Shown here one piece after another: positions 33,840 to 44,589 of a stretch of 64,000 bases of DNA (within the stretch, counting starts at the first letter, position 1; every line of letters starts with the position of its first letter). This stretch comes from Budorcas taxicolor (taxonomy: Eukaryota; Chordata; Mammalia; Artiodactyla; Bovidae). The notes below the pieces were generated by a model that was given only the letters and a program-made list of their open reading frames with translations, made no database searches and was not told the origin of the DNA. A program made the translations under genes and the position numbers. The stretch is taken from NCBI RefSeq assembly GCF_023091745.1, contig NC_068930.1, positions 7,958,262-8,022,261 of the forward strand, written 5' to 3'.

Positions 33840-36310
33840 CCCACAGCAGCGGGGACAGGGAAGGTGGGAGGCCGTTCTCTCCTTGGGCCCAGGCAGCCGT
33901 TGCCTAATGGTTAGTCCACAGACTAAGGAGTTCTGCTTGGTGACACCTGAGGGAAATGTGTTGTGGGCTACCTTTCTTGAAGGCAGTGGGATGATTCGCG
34001 CAGATTAAAATGGAGTCCAAGGGCGAGATAGTTATTTCAAGGAAGGGATTAAGGGATGCCGGTCAGCCTAGGCAGTGGAGCCAGAGGCAGCAGAGACAGG
34101 ACTGGCCTCAGCAGCACCGATTTCCCACCAGAGCAGCCCACACGAATACCTGAGAGTCAGCTCCCCGATGCTAGAAGTAAGCAAGCATAGTCTGAACAAA
34201 TAATCAGAGGATTTAAGCCTCAGATCCAGATTAATAGTAAAAGCCCCATCAGACTCAGAGCTTCTGCAGAGGGCAGGTCTTCACCGGCAGGAAGCACAGC
34301 TGTGTCAACCGCTCCCACACAGATGGACACCACTGTCACTTCTCCGGAGATCTGGGCTGCCACTCAGCCTCCTTCCCCTTCACCTCCCAGTGAGGGACTC
34401 TTGACTGGACACTGGCCGCTCCCTGGCGGCCCAGAGCTGCTCCTGCAGCCAGATCCCTTCCTGGCAAGACCCTGTCCTCCCAGCAGGCATGAACAGGACA
34501 CCGAGTCCAGGAAGAGCTCCAAGGCGTGCGTGGGCAGTTATGCTCGGAAAGGCACCCAAATCAGGAATCTGCTCCTTGGAGGATTTCCTGCCGAGGCTCA
34601 CTGAGGAAGCATGCGGCCACACAGGAGGCACTTCCTATTTAGGCTATTTCTATTTCTAGAAGGCAGACAAATCTACTTGGCTCTTCCATTAAGAAGTTAT
34701 TTTCAGTATAGATTTGAAAAACTCAAAGCAAGAAGAAAAGGACATTGGAAGTAGATATGTCAAAACCTGGGACTCGAGGGCCCTCCGGAATGTTCCCTTC
34801 TCCTTCTTCTGTCCATGCTGGGCCCAGTGGAGGACAGTGCTCAGCAGCAGGCAGCAGAGCTCAGGGCATCTCACAGAGAGGAGAGGGGTGAGACTCCCTC
34901 CGGTGACGTCTGTCCAGGTGCCCCCCAGCCTCATGGTCCTGAAGAATCTTACCAAGCATTCCTGGCCAGAATTATCTGGAAGTTTCCTCACTTCTCTGCT
35001 TCCCGGGAGCCCTAACCTCAGCTGACAGGACAGGTTTTTCCACTTTGACTAGTGTGAGGCAGATGGAGGAGGATGTCTAATGACCTGTTTGTCAAACTGG
35101 CTCGCCCCGCAGTCCTGGCCCGGGATCTCACTGGCCCTTGCCCTCTCAGCTCACACACTCTGGACCCATCCACACTTTCCAAGCGTTCCTTCCGTATCCA
35201 AGGCCAGTAATGCTGACGATGAGAGTATGGTTGTGACGAGCCTTTCTGGGGCACAACTGTGCTGCACAAACCCAGGATAGGCGCCTATAGCCCGCCTGGT
35301 ACCACATGTATGTTCATGGGCGCTGCAAGGGTTAACCATTCTGAACAAGCATAGGGTGGGCTGCGCAAGTCAAAACAAGTAGAAGTACTAACAAACACAC
35401 CCGGTACACACACACAAAAGACCACTACCAAAACTCCCAAAGTAAAAAAGTTAGTTGTTTTTTTTTTTTAACTAATTCTTATTAAAGTTTGGATCTTTTC
35501 CTATAATGGTAAGATTATTTCCAAAGCACGCTACCTTCCAAGGATTTTTAAAGGGTGATTTTATTCCAACATTGAGAATAACTTGAGTATATCACTGCTC
35601 CTCTTTCTGACAGTTTTCCTCAGGCAGTGCTGAGAATTATGTCTGCAAGGATCTTTCCTGGGGTGAAGTTGGTGGACTGGGGAGGCAGGACTCCCCTGGG
35701 GAGAAGGGGGGGCAGAAAACTCATCCAATAGGGACAGAACTAAGAGGGTAAGCCCTGTGAGAGGCACAGCTGCAGACTCCTGAAGCCAAATATTGCCCCA
35801 TTTAATTCAGAAAGAAGTGAATGAGAGAGAGGCCAGTTAAAGCAAAATTTAACCTTGGAAGTCAGCACCCAGTGATGTAGGAGGTATGCAGGTTGGATCC
35901 TAATCACAAAATTTCTGTACTTAGACAACAATTTTTTAAGTAAATTGCAATATTATTCTCCTGGCTGCAAAAGTAATGCAAAACAAGAACAAAAGAACAC
36001 ATGCTCATTGTAGAAAACATAAGCTCTACAGATAAGTAAAAGCTATAATCCCTGAGGACTGTACTACTCTTTGAGTGTCACCTGCCCCCAGGCTGTGGTC
36101 TTGGTGCACATATTTCTGGTTTGCGAGAATGAAATCCAACATGCAATGTTTTAAAATAGGGTCCCCAGAGCTCTGAGTTCAAGGCAAAGATCATTTTATC
36201 AGTGAGATTCACCACTCCCATCCCTCCACGACGGCCCATCGAAGCGACCCCACTGCTAGCTGTTGGGGGGCTGGGGCTTCCTGTCAAGGTTCACAGGAGA
36301 AAAGGGCTCT
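33840..36310. other. Single-copy looking intronic DNA
   Basis: No gene, no confident repeat. Several open frames of about 80-100 codons overlap on both strands (34300-35270) without a recognisable product, and splice context is absent. A T12 run lies near 35460. Confidence 0.45.
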
Positions 36311-36315
36311 GCTGG

Positions 36316-36509
36316 ATGCTTGTGAAAGTCACTCGGTCTTGTCCGACTCTTCGCAACCCCATGAACTATAGACCATGGAATACTCCAGGCCAGAACACTG
36401 GAGTGGGTAGCCTTTCCTTTCTCCAGGGGAATCTTCTGAACCCAGGGATCGAACCCAGGTCTCCTGCATTGCAGGTGGATTCTTTACCAGCTGAACCACA
36501 AGGGAAGCC
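36316..36509 (-). mobile_element. Bov-tA SINE (first of three)
   Basis: AAAGTCACTCGGTCTTGTCC through GAACCACAAGGGAAGCC, reverse complement, full length. Confidence 0.87.
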
Positions 36510-36518
36510 CTGCTGGCT

Positions 36519-36655
36519 GCTTGCTACTGCTGCTAAGTTGGTTCAGTCGTGTCTGACCCTGTGCGACCCCAGAGATGGTAGCCCACCAGGCTCCGCCATC
36601 CCTGGGATTCTCCAGGCAAGAACACTGGAGTGGGTTGCCATTTCCTTCTCCAGTG
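36519..36655 (-). mobile_element. Bov-tA-type SINE (second of three)
   Basis: TGCTACTGCTGCTAAGTTGG through CATTTCCTTCTCCAGTGCAG, reverse complement. Confidence 0.85.
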
Positions 36656-36797
36656 CAGAAAAGTGAAAAGTGAAAGAAGTTGCCCAGTAGTGTCCGACTC
36701 TTTGCAACCCCATGGACTGCAGCCTACCAGGCTCCTCCGTCCATGGGATTTTCCAGGCAAGAGTACTGGAGTGGGGTGCCATTGCCTTCTCCATGCT
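36656..36797 (-). mobile_element. Bov-tA-type SINE (third of three)
   Basis: AAGTGAAAAGTGAAAGAAG through GGTGCCATTGCCTTCTCC, reverse complement. It abuts the second copy. Confidence 0.85.
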
Positions 36798-36864
36798 GGC
36801 TGCTTAAATAAATATAAATATATGAATAAGATATATTTTTTAAAGAATTGAGCCCACTACCCCC

Positions 36865-37250
36865 TATTGTGGTAGATGGAATGACAGACACCAATTTTTA
36901 CCCTCTGCCTACATCCACAGCCTGGCAGCAGCCTCCTCATGGAGGCAGCTCTTCACTTGGGCTTCTTTATGTGACTTGTTTCGGCCAAGGGTGGAGCATG
37001 GTGGCAACAGCCTGTCAGTCTGAGCCAAAGCCTTAACAGACTCTGCTTGCTTCTACGTTCACTGCTTGCACCTCTGCAATCGGCAGGGAAGAAGGCACCA
37101 CGCCAGCCTGCTGGGCTCTGAGATGAGCCATGCGGAGCAGAGCCGCAGACTACAGGGTGCAGCAGAGCCCCAGGACTCCCATGGGTTAGTGGGCCAGGAA
37201 TAAGCGCTGACGGTATATCCGACTGAGATTCTGTCTGTCTGGATCCGGGT
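36865..37250 (+). mobile_element. Possible MLT1/MaLR-like LTR
   Basis: TGTGACTTGTTTCGGCCAA, CTTCTACGTTCACTGCTTGC and GAGCCATGCGGAGCAGAGCC follow in the order seen in MaLR LTRs. Divergence is high. Confidence 0.4.
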
Positions 37251-37574
37251 TCAGAGATGTTGAGCCACTCAGCTGAGGTAACCCAGAACTAAAAACTGGC
37301 CTAATGAGCCCCGCAGGCAGGCTCTTGAGCCCTCCTCACACTGAGTGAGTCCCAGGAGTGCCTCCTCACCCCTTCTCACTCAATAAGAGGAAACACAGAT
37401 TTAGCCACCAGTGGGGCTCTAAGCAAGACAGGCACGAGGGTGTGCATCACTCCAGCACACACGGAATTAGTGGCTCCTTATCCAGAATCGAAGGTAACGG
37501 GTTCTGCATTCCCAGCTTCCACACAAGTCCCCATGGTGACACTGTCCTCCTCCGGACCCAGCAAGAAAGGAAAC

Positions 37575-37735
37575 AGTGTCCTCCACTGTCCTCAGTCCCT
37601 GCCCTCAGTCAGCGTCTCCCGTCATGGTCCTCAGTCCCTGCCCTCAGTCCCTGCCCTCAGTCAGCGTCCCCCGTCACAGTCCTCAGTCAGCATCCTCAGT
37701 CCCTGCCCTCAGTCCCTGCCCTCAGGCCAGCTGAG
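37575..37735. repeat. GC-rich minisatellite (CCTCAGTCCCTG units)
   Basis: About ten copies of a unit of about 13 bp, CCTCAGTCCCTGC, with CCTCAGTCAGCGTC variants and interruptions. Open reading frames over it are a by-product of the repeat. Confidence 0.9.
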
Positions 37736-37739
37736 TGGT

Positions 37740-38260
37740 AGAGGAAGAGGCCAGGAGGGGCCCCATGCCTGACTGCCAAGCCACGTAAGCAGCCTGCTGC
37801 CAGCGGGACAGGGCACATTTCTTCCCCATGGGTCCTGGGGCAGGGCCTCCACACAGCTCCTCACCTGCCTGCCATTATGGAACCTTTTGACTCTTGGAGA
37901 ATGGGCACGCTTTTGTCCTTCATAATTTCCACAACGCTGAGCCATAGGACAGAATTTTCCAGTGTATTTCATGTCACTTTGCTCTCTTTTTCCACTCTAT
38001 GGCTTACATGTCTTGTTTGCTGCATAAACACATCCCTCAGCACCTGGGTTCACAAGGCCTGGGTACCCCCCTGCAGGCACCCCCCAGTGTAGGCATGAGA
38101 CCAGCACCAGGACAGGCTGCACAATTCCCAACAGGGTGGTCAAACCTTGCGCGTGTCCCGAGGCCCATCCAGACTGGGGCGTCGTGGAGCCCTGAGATTC
38201 CACTGGCAAACCAGGCCCTGAGAAGAGAAGACTTTTCTGAGCCTGCTCTGTGCTGCCCAG
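37740..38260. other. GC-rich unassigned intronic DNA
   Basis: Lies between two minisatellites; no recognised gene or repeat. Confidence 0.4.
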
Positions 38261-38261
38261 A

Positions 38262-38385
38262 GATCACAGTGGTCGTGGAGGGGGAACCACGGCAGTCAGG
38301 GAGGGGGGACCACGGCGGTCAGAGATGGGGGACCACGGCGGTTGGGGACGGGGGACCACAGTGGTCGGGGAGGGGGGACCAGCCC
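38262..38385. repeat. G-rich minisatellite
   Basis: About four to five copies of a unit of about 25 bp containing GGGGGACCACGGCGGTC. The plus strand has repeated runs of five to seven G. Confidence 0.88.
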
Positions 38386-38389
38386 TAGG

Positions 38390-39555
38390 AGTGGCACACA
38401 GTTCAGACCCAGACCTCAAGTGAGAGAAAGAGGGGCTGGGAGTATCAACCTTTGGCCTCGTGGTGCACACAAACACTTTCTGGACATCACCCACCTCAGG
38501 CCCCGAGGCAAAGCTGGTTCCTGTCTGTCCCAGGTCTCCAGGACCTCTGTGAGTCAATTAGATCCCTGTGCGCCTTGGAAAAGCCAAGGTCTCAGCCTTG
38601 CCACTTCGTTGGTGGATGGTTGGCATGGCCTGGGAGCCTGTTAGAGATGCCTGTTAGAGACAGGGGTGTCCCACACCCGGGGGATGAGAATCTACAGCTC
38701 ACCAAGGTCCTCAGGGGACTGGAGTATACACCGCACTGTGAGAAAAGCTGTGCCAACATGCTGGGCCGAATCATCCAGACCAGGTGCTTCTCACCCCCAG
38801 CTGCACATCAGGATCATGACGTGGGAAGGCAAGAACTTTTCAAAACTCCCACGCCTGTTCCTCCCCACAGGACGCCGCTCCAGGGGGCTGGGCGGGCAGG
38901 TCCAGGCTCTGCCCAGCGTTTCTGGGGCCAGGGTAGAGACGCGCTCGCTCAGACCACCAACTTGTGCCCGGGATGAGGACGGGGCAGAGTCCCTGCTGGG
39001 GCTTTCTCAGATGACACAGTCAGCCATCCAACGAGCCACAAAGGGACCCAACGTCCCTGCCCCAGCCGCATTCCTCAAGATTGCTGAGGGGAGAAGATGG
39101 GACACTGAAGGACTGCTGAGGGAGCCTGGAGAAAATCTCTACCCCAATCAGGACTAGCACGCCACAGACAGGGGACCTTGATCTCACAGTAGTAAGGCAG
39201 GGCCTTCCTAACAAGCAAATGAAAAAATTCAAACATCTGAAAAACACACACACGCGCACACTCAAACACTCTGGGAACATTTAGTGGTGGACAATGTCAA
39301 GAAGCAAATTCTTTTCTCATTTCATTATCTAATTTATGTGTTAAAAAACCCTTGCAGAAACATCACCTTAGTCAGACGTTGGGCATTTTCAATGGAGAAA
39401 AATTACTCCAGTAACTGAACATAATGTCTGCGGAGTCAGGTACTACACTGAATCACTAACTTGACGGAGGTGCAAACATACAGGTCTTCTCAAAGCCCGC
39501 AGGACGGCCTACACTTTGAGGATTGAGGGTTAAGGAAGGTTCAGATGGCAGTTCT
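38390..39555. other. Single-copy looking intronic DNA
   Basis: GC-moderate. Overlapping frames of up to 174 codons on the plus strand (38452-38976 and 38666-39157) show no recognisable domain. Their overlap in different frames argues against coding. Confidence 0.4.
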
Positions 39556-39559
39556 GCAC

Positions 39560-39730
39560 ATTCCAAGTTGTTGACACTGACCAAGTTTCTACATCTCTCT
39601 TTCTCTCACGTTCCTCGGGCATAAAATGGGGATAAAAGTACCATTTATAAGTTGCTGTGAGCATTAAATTTCCTAAGGCACTGAAACCAGTGCCTGGTAT
39701 GTACTTAGGGTTTAACAAATATTTATTGTA
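39560..39730 (+). mobile_element. MIR
   Basis: GGCATAAAATGGGGATAAAA, then TTGCTGTGAGCATTAAAT and GTGCCTGGTATGTACTTAGG, in MIR consensus order. Confidence 0.65.
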
Positions 39731-39771
39731 AACAATATCAATAATATACTATTGAGGATTAAAGTGACGCA

Positions 39772-40080
39772 TCTCTGGTGGACAACCCAGCAATACGTAA
39801 AGAGGCTTAAAAATCTTCAAACCTAATTGTCCTGCTTCTGTAGATCAATCTCAAAGAAATAATCTCAAAACCATGTATAAAAAGGTGGACATGGAATGAT
39901 TTAGGTCTGAGTCAGCAGCTAAAAGAAACCCAAATGCCCCAAAACATCCAGAAGGAGAGTAAGAATTAGGTCAATCATTTCACACATTTTTCTACTTCTT
40001 TTTTCTTTTTTCAATTTTTGTGTAATAAACACGTAGTAGCTTTATATTGAGAACACAAAACCAAATCCCCATTTCAAAAA
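39772..40080 (+). mobile_element. Old L1 3' fragment
   Basis: ACCCAGCAATACGTAAAGAG, TCAATCTCAAAGAAATAATC and AAACCCAAATGCCCCAAAAC match the order of an L1 ORF2 end. Lies just downstream of LRRK1 exon 2. Confidence 0.45.
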
Positions 40081-40320
40081 ATCCTCTTAACCAGCACGAA
40101 ATGATGCCTTGATTCTTAAGATCCACGTACATTTTAAATCCACGTAAATTTTGTCCCATGACATCTTCAATGTGTAGAATTTAAATGAGACTCCCACAAT
40201 ATGTTTTATAATGAAAAACTGCACAACTCATCAAATAACTGGCACTTTACATGTTTTGGTTGAGAACCCCTGGTTTGTGCACACAGCATGCAAAGCGGAT
40301 GCCACCAGCCCTGCCCGTAC

Positions 40321-40420
40321 CGTTCTCCTGGGTCTCCATGGCGCGTCCTGGACACACAGCTGACCCTGCTGGCCCCACACACCAGTACATGCTGGGCGGT
40401 AGCCGAGACATTCCAGCCAT
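40321..40420 (-). CDS. LRRK1: LRRK1 N-terminus (first coding exon)
   Basis: The 100-nt coding segment reads MAGMSRLPPSMYWCVGPAGS, then AVCPGRAMETQEN, plus one base of a Gly codon. This matches the start of LRRK1, whose human protein begins MAGMS.RPPSMYWCVGP..SAVCP.RAMET. LRRK1 is a large cytosolic ROCO kinase with ankyrin repeats, LRRs, a Roc-COR GTPase module, a kinase domain and WD40-like repeats. It phosphorylates Rab7A and acts in receptor trafficking and osteoclast function. Only the short unstructured head before the ankyrin repeats is encoded here. The ATG at 40420 is chosen because homology starts there; the in-frame codons just before it contain no ATG for at least nine codons. Phase 1 at the donor fits the following Gly. 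Downstream exons were not found in the window. Confidence 0.88.
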
Positions 40421-40573
40421 CAACCCTCGGGGTAGCTGCTCTCCCAAGTCAGTTCCGCCGTGGTCACACCTGCCGCTGCTGCTGCCCGAGGGGTGGACTA
40501 GGTCATGGCTTAGAGTCCAGGGTGGAACATATCACAGACCCGCCGTCATGGCTGAGCAGAAAACTGTCTTCTC
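40321..40573 (-). other. LRRK1: LRRK1 exon 2 (5' UTR plus first coding part)
   Basis: The putative acceptor on the minus strand is TTTTTCACCACCAG with the first exon base at 40573. The donor is AACG|GTACGGG, with the last exon base at 40321. The exon holds about 153 nt of 5' UTR followed by the start codon at 40420. The acceptor is the best candidate by its pyrimidine tract, but another AG 10 nt further into the exon (GAAGACAG) is possible. Confidence 0.7.
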
Positions 40574-41139
40574 CTGGTGGTGAAAAAGCATCAAGTCAGA
40601 AGGCTTTTCTTAACTATCAAGCCCCTTCCCAAACCCTTGCACAAACACTTGTATTTACAAGGCAGTGGCAATGTGCACTGGTCATCTCCCTCCCCCGTTT
40701 TTGCAACACTTCTCTTTACATTCCATCTCTCGGCCACAGCGGGTCAGATGTGGGCAGTGGAGACACGGAGCTCTGCCACCACTCCTGGCAGCTGGGCTTC
40801 TGTCTGCCTGAGAAGAGTTCAGAAACCCCAGGCAATCGCAGAACACCTACTGTAAAGGGCGCAATCACTGTTATATCAACACGCACTCACTGTCACCAGC
40901 AAGGCAACACCAAGACAGTGAAATGAAGTTCCTGCCCTCGGGGTTTTCACCCTCCAGTTGAGGTGGGGCAGACGCACATAAACAGAGCCAAGGCTTCCCT
41001 TTGCCCAGAACAGACCGTTCCAGAAGCCTGGAGCTGGGCACATAATGACAAAGCGGTAAGCAGGCAACAGTCCCAAAGAGAAGGGTCTGGAAGGCGCTGG
41101 CTATGAAGCCAAGTGAGAGTGAGTCCTGGGGGGTGGCGG

Positions 41140-41315
41140 AAAGGAGCCCCCATGTTCCACCAGTCCCCATCACCCCTGGGGGTATCTGGCAATGTCCGGA
41201 GGCATGTTTGGTTGTCACAATGCAGGATGGGAGTGCTTACAGGCATTTAGCGGGTAGCAGCCCGGAGGGGCACCGCTGAACATCCTGCAACACACAGGGC
41301 AGCCATCCACAGCTG
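41140..41315 (+). mobile_element. MER20-like DNA transposon
   Basis: CTGGCAATGTCCGGAGGCAT, GTTTGGTTGTCACAATGCAG, GCATTTAGCGGGTAGCAG and ACATCCTGCAACACACAGGG follow the MER20 (hAT-Charlie) consensus. Non-autonomous; no transposase. Confidence 0.75.
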
Positions 41316-41905
41316 AGGAGTACCCTGAGAAATTCTGAGTTGGATTAAGACACATCTCCTAAGACCAAGGAGTCTGTGATGAGGCAAGACGCTGCTCTCA
41401 CATGCGGGGCTCCCACTGAGCTTGGGGTCCCTGACACGATGGCCCAGCCTGCTGATTAAATGACCAGAAGCACCTAGAGGGCAAGACCCAGGCCCAGCTC
41501 TGCAGGACCTCGGGTGAGCTGCACGGTGGGAAGGGATGACCACCTGAAACGCATGTGTCCCGCTCAGCATTCCCATGGAGTCTATAGTGCAGACATAAAA
41601 AGCATGGTGTCCTTAGCAGCTGTTCTCTGAGACAGACAACTCGAAATGGAGGGTGATGGTAAAGCCCCCCCACACAGAAAAATAAACAAGGTAATATATA
41701 TGATGCCTAAGACAATATCGTCTGTTAAAAACAGACATGTACCCTCCTCCCCAGGCAACCCTTCAGCATTGCTGTGAGATTTCTACCAAGGTCAAGTTTC
41801 TGAAGTCGCTTTTCACAGGACTGGAGATGGTTCTTCCTTGCAACCATAATAATGGGAGAACTGGGAAGCCAGCAGGGTCCCCTGCCTGCCCTCTGATTAA
41901 CAAGC

Positions 41906-42036
41906 TCAGAAGGAGACTTCTCTGGCAGCCCAGCAGTTAAGACTCCATGCTTCCAATGCAGGGGGCATGGGTTCAACCCCTGGTTGGGGAACTTAGACCC
42001 CACATGCTACGTGGCCGAAAATTAAAAAAAAAAAAA
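41906..42036 (+). mobile_element. CHR-type tRNA SINE with A tail
   Basis: GACTTCTCTGGCAGCCCAGC, CCAATGCAGGGGGCATGGGT and CCCACATGCTACGTGGC, ending in A14. Cetartiodactyl CHR family. Confidence 0.82.
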
Positions 42037-42039
42037 AGC

Positions 42040-44320
42040 TCAGAAAATCGAGGGCCAACCCACTGTTTCCCCAGTAAACAGGTTCTAGAAGGTAGGCACT
42101 GAACAAGCTGTGGAACAAGGCTGTGAGAGCACCGGAGTTCTCTCATCTCAGGGCCTGAAAAATCAGGCCCTGGCCCAGGTGATCTGTATTCTTACAAGCA
42201 GGGAGAGGTGGGGCTGGGAAAGCCCCAACCAGAGGGCTTGCCCTGAGGCCTCTGTGTGCCTGTATCTTCTTGAGTTAAAGAGCAAAATGTTCAGAGAAAC
42301 CATGACTGGTGAAATCTATGTTTGAAGTTTGGGAGCCTGAAAAGTCCAAGAAGGAAAGAAGGGACACAATTTAGAAGACAATCAAAGCTTTATAAATTGC
42401 AAAACCTGATCAGGAAAATCAACTTGAGAGGTGACAGGGAGAAGCAGCAAAGCAGAATCTCTGTTCTAAAACAGAAGCTCTGAATCACACAGCAGTGTCA
42501 GAAACCAAAGTGTCCAGCTGTTACCCGCTTTTAAGCGCCTCTCAAAATCAGCTACCAACTATACCCAACAACACCTCAAAAATCCAAAAGCTAGATGTTT
42601 CTTCTGAATCAGAAATATCTATCGTATAATGTTTTTAAGTTAAAAACGTCTTAAGAATATTTTAGGCCAATCCTCGCCCAGCCATTTTGTTCCCCTTTTT
42701 ATTTTCAGTTTCCTTTTGAAAATCATTTTACCAATGGAGGATTTTGCGACTGGAGCAATTTTTCAATTGTAACTTGGTTTCTGGTTTAGACTTTGGGGTA
42801 GTAGTCTGAAAATGAAGTAACTCAAGTTTTGCCCTGTATTTGCCCTCTAACGGATCTTAGCTTCTTCCTGCTTCTTTTGGGTTCAGATCAATGAAACAAA
42901 TAATGGTTTCAAGTTACATGTTTTCTTTTCATTATAGTATGTATATCCTAAAGAGGGCTTCAAGAAGTGTCCTGCAATAATAATTATTTTAATAATTTTA
43001 AAAATCTCATCAAAGATGAAAAAGGAAAAAGGAACCTGATATTCCTTCTACAAATATTTGTATTGGGTCCTTTTCATAGGGAGTGAGCTTCAACAGTTAA
43101 TGAAACTTACCGTTGGTGAGGAAGACACTGTTAAGTACTTGCTACAAACTTTCTGCCACTGAAAGAATGTCCTGACTCTACTCACTTGTCGTTTTAGGAA
43201 GTTTGAACAGGGCCGTCAGTGCCAAAGAGCAGGAAGACACTTGCAAGTGAAGCATGTTAGAAACATACTTATCATCCAGCTCTTTTTTTTAATCAAAAGC
43301 CTAGTTGAGATGGTTGGCACATCTCTTAGACAACATTTTGGCACTGTTGACATCCCTTGACGAATTTTGGCTTGCCTACGAAACGTGTTTAATGTATTTG
43401 TGGACATCAAAATATTACAGAGCTACAAGTTGGAGAAATATGTACTTCTCAATCCCAGATGAGAACAGAAGCCCTTCAAGAGCCTAAGCCACGAACAAGC
43501 TAAGGCTGTCAATTCACCACTCAGTCTTTCTACTTGTACGCATTTGGTGCCTCCCAGACAGCTCTGGGAGTAAAGGCGAAGCAGTAAGCAAGGCTGGTAG
43601 GGTCTCTGACACCTGGAGCAGCAGAAGAGACCTCCAGGAGGAATTAAAGGAGTAATTAAACAGATAAAGTAGGAACACAGACAGTGGTAACTAAAAAGAA
43701 GCACACAGACAGATGAGAGAATGAGGCTGGGTTTGGAGAGGGTGACTGGGGTGAGCCAGGGGGTCTCAGATGGCAGAGGCCAGATCAACTGGGGGATAAG
43801 AGGGGAAGGAGGTCTTTGGGATTTCATGCCAAGCACAAGAGGAAACTATTGAGGATTCCGAGTAGAGGACTGACTCTCTAATTTACCTTTTTAAACAATA
43901 AATTACTCCGGCTATACTCCGGCTCCCAAATAGAGAAAGGGGGAGGGGAGAGCTGCAATTGTAGGAAAGAGATGCTGGTAAGGGAGAAGGGGCTGGACCT
44001 GAACATTACCTTTGAGAGGCCGACTCAACAATCCTGGCCAATAACTGAACTCAAGGGATGAGGACACGGGAGGGAAGACAGCTCCCGGGTTTTTATGTCT
44101 CAGGCTTTGATCTGAGTACTAGGGCCGCTCCCTGAGGTGTGGAAGCCTGAGGGAGAGGTTTGGCAGGCCCACAAACCTGTAGGGACAAACTGAGTGTGAG
44201 GTTTGTATGTTTTCAACTTAATTTTTTATTCTTTTAGGACATTCACAAGGATAATTAAATCAGACCACAAAAGAAGTTGAATGTTAGCATTTTTCAAAAT
44301 CGTGCGTATTCTAGTTGCCA
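42040..44320. other. Mostly unassigned DNA in LRRK1 intron 1
   Basis: No repeat is recognised with confidence. 43640-43860 resembles an ancient mammalian repeat. A minus-strand frame of 137 codons at 43836-43423 has no recognised domain. Confidence 0.4.
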
Positions 44321-44326
44321 CTTTAA

Positions 44327-44445
44327 GTGAAGTCGATCAGTCGTGTCTGACTCTGCGACCCCGCGGGCTGTAGCCTACCATGCTCCCCCGTCCATGGGAT
44401 TCTCCAGGCAAGAATACTGGAGTGGGTTGCCATCTGCCCCTTTAA
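44327..44445 (-). mobile_element. Bov-tA-type SINE next to the CpG island
   Basis: AAGTCGATCAGTCGTGTCTG through GAATACTGGAGTGGGTTGCC, reverse complement. Lies about 145 bp from the CpG island edge. Confidence 0.85.
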
Positions 44446-44589
44446 CGCCCAGGGAATCTGGATACAGCGGGAGTGAGTGGCAAACTCTAAAGACAATGCA
44501 TTTGGTGAAAAGCTCGCTGAAAACGTAACTGCACGCTCCTATTTCCTTACATCTCCGATGCTTATGGGAGAAAAACTCTCCGGCCTCAC

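Larger units (their letters stand above)
1..40320 (-). other. LRRK1: LRRK1 intron 2 (inferred, runs off the left edge)
   Basis: No sequence resembling the next LRRK1 segment (the start of the ankyrin region) was found below 40320. The whole left part is therefore read as one long intron, at least 40 kb. It is dominated by retrotransposons, listed separately. This is an inference from synteny and absence; a small exon could have been missed. Confidence 0.55.

Noticed and set aside
38452..38976. 174-codon plus-strand ORF
   Set aside because: No recognisable domain, overlapped by another long frame in a different phase and no splice or promoter context.
40247..40447. Longer LRRK1 frame starting nine codons before the ATG and running past the donor
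   Set aside because: The upstream first codon is TTG, not ATG, and homology to LRRK1 stops exactly at the GT donor at 40320, so the rest is intron.
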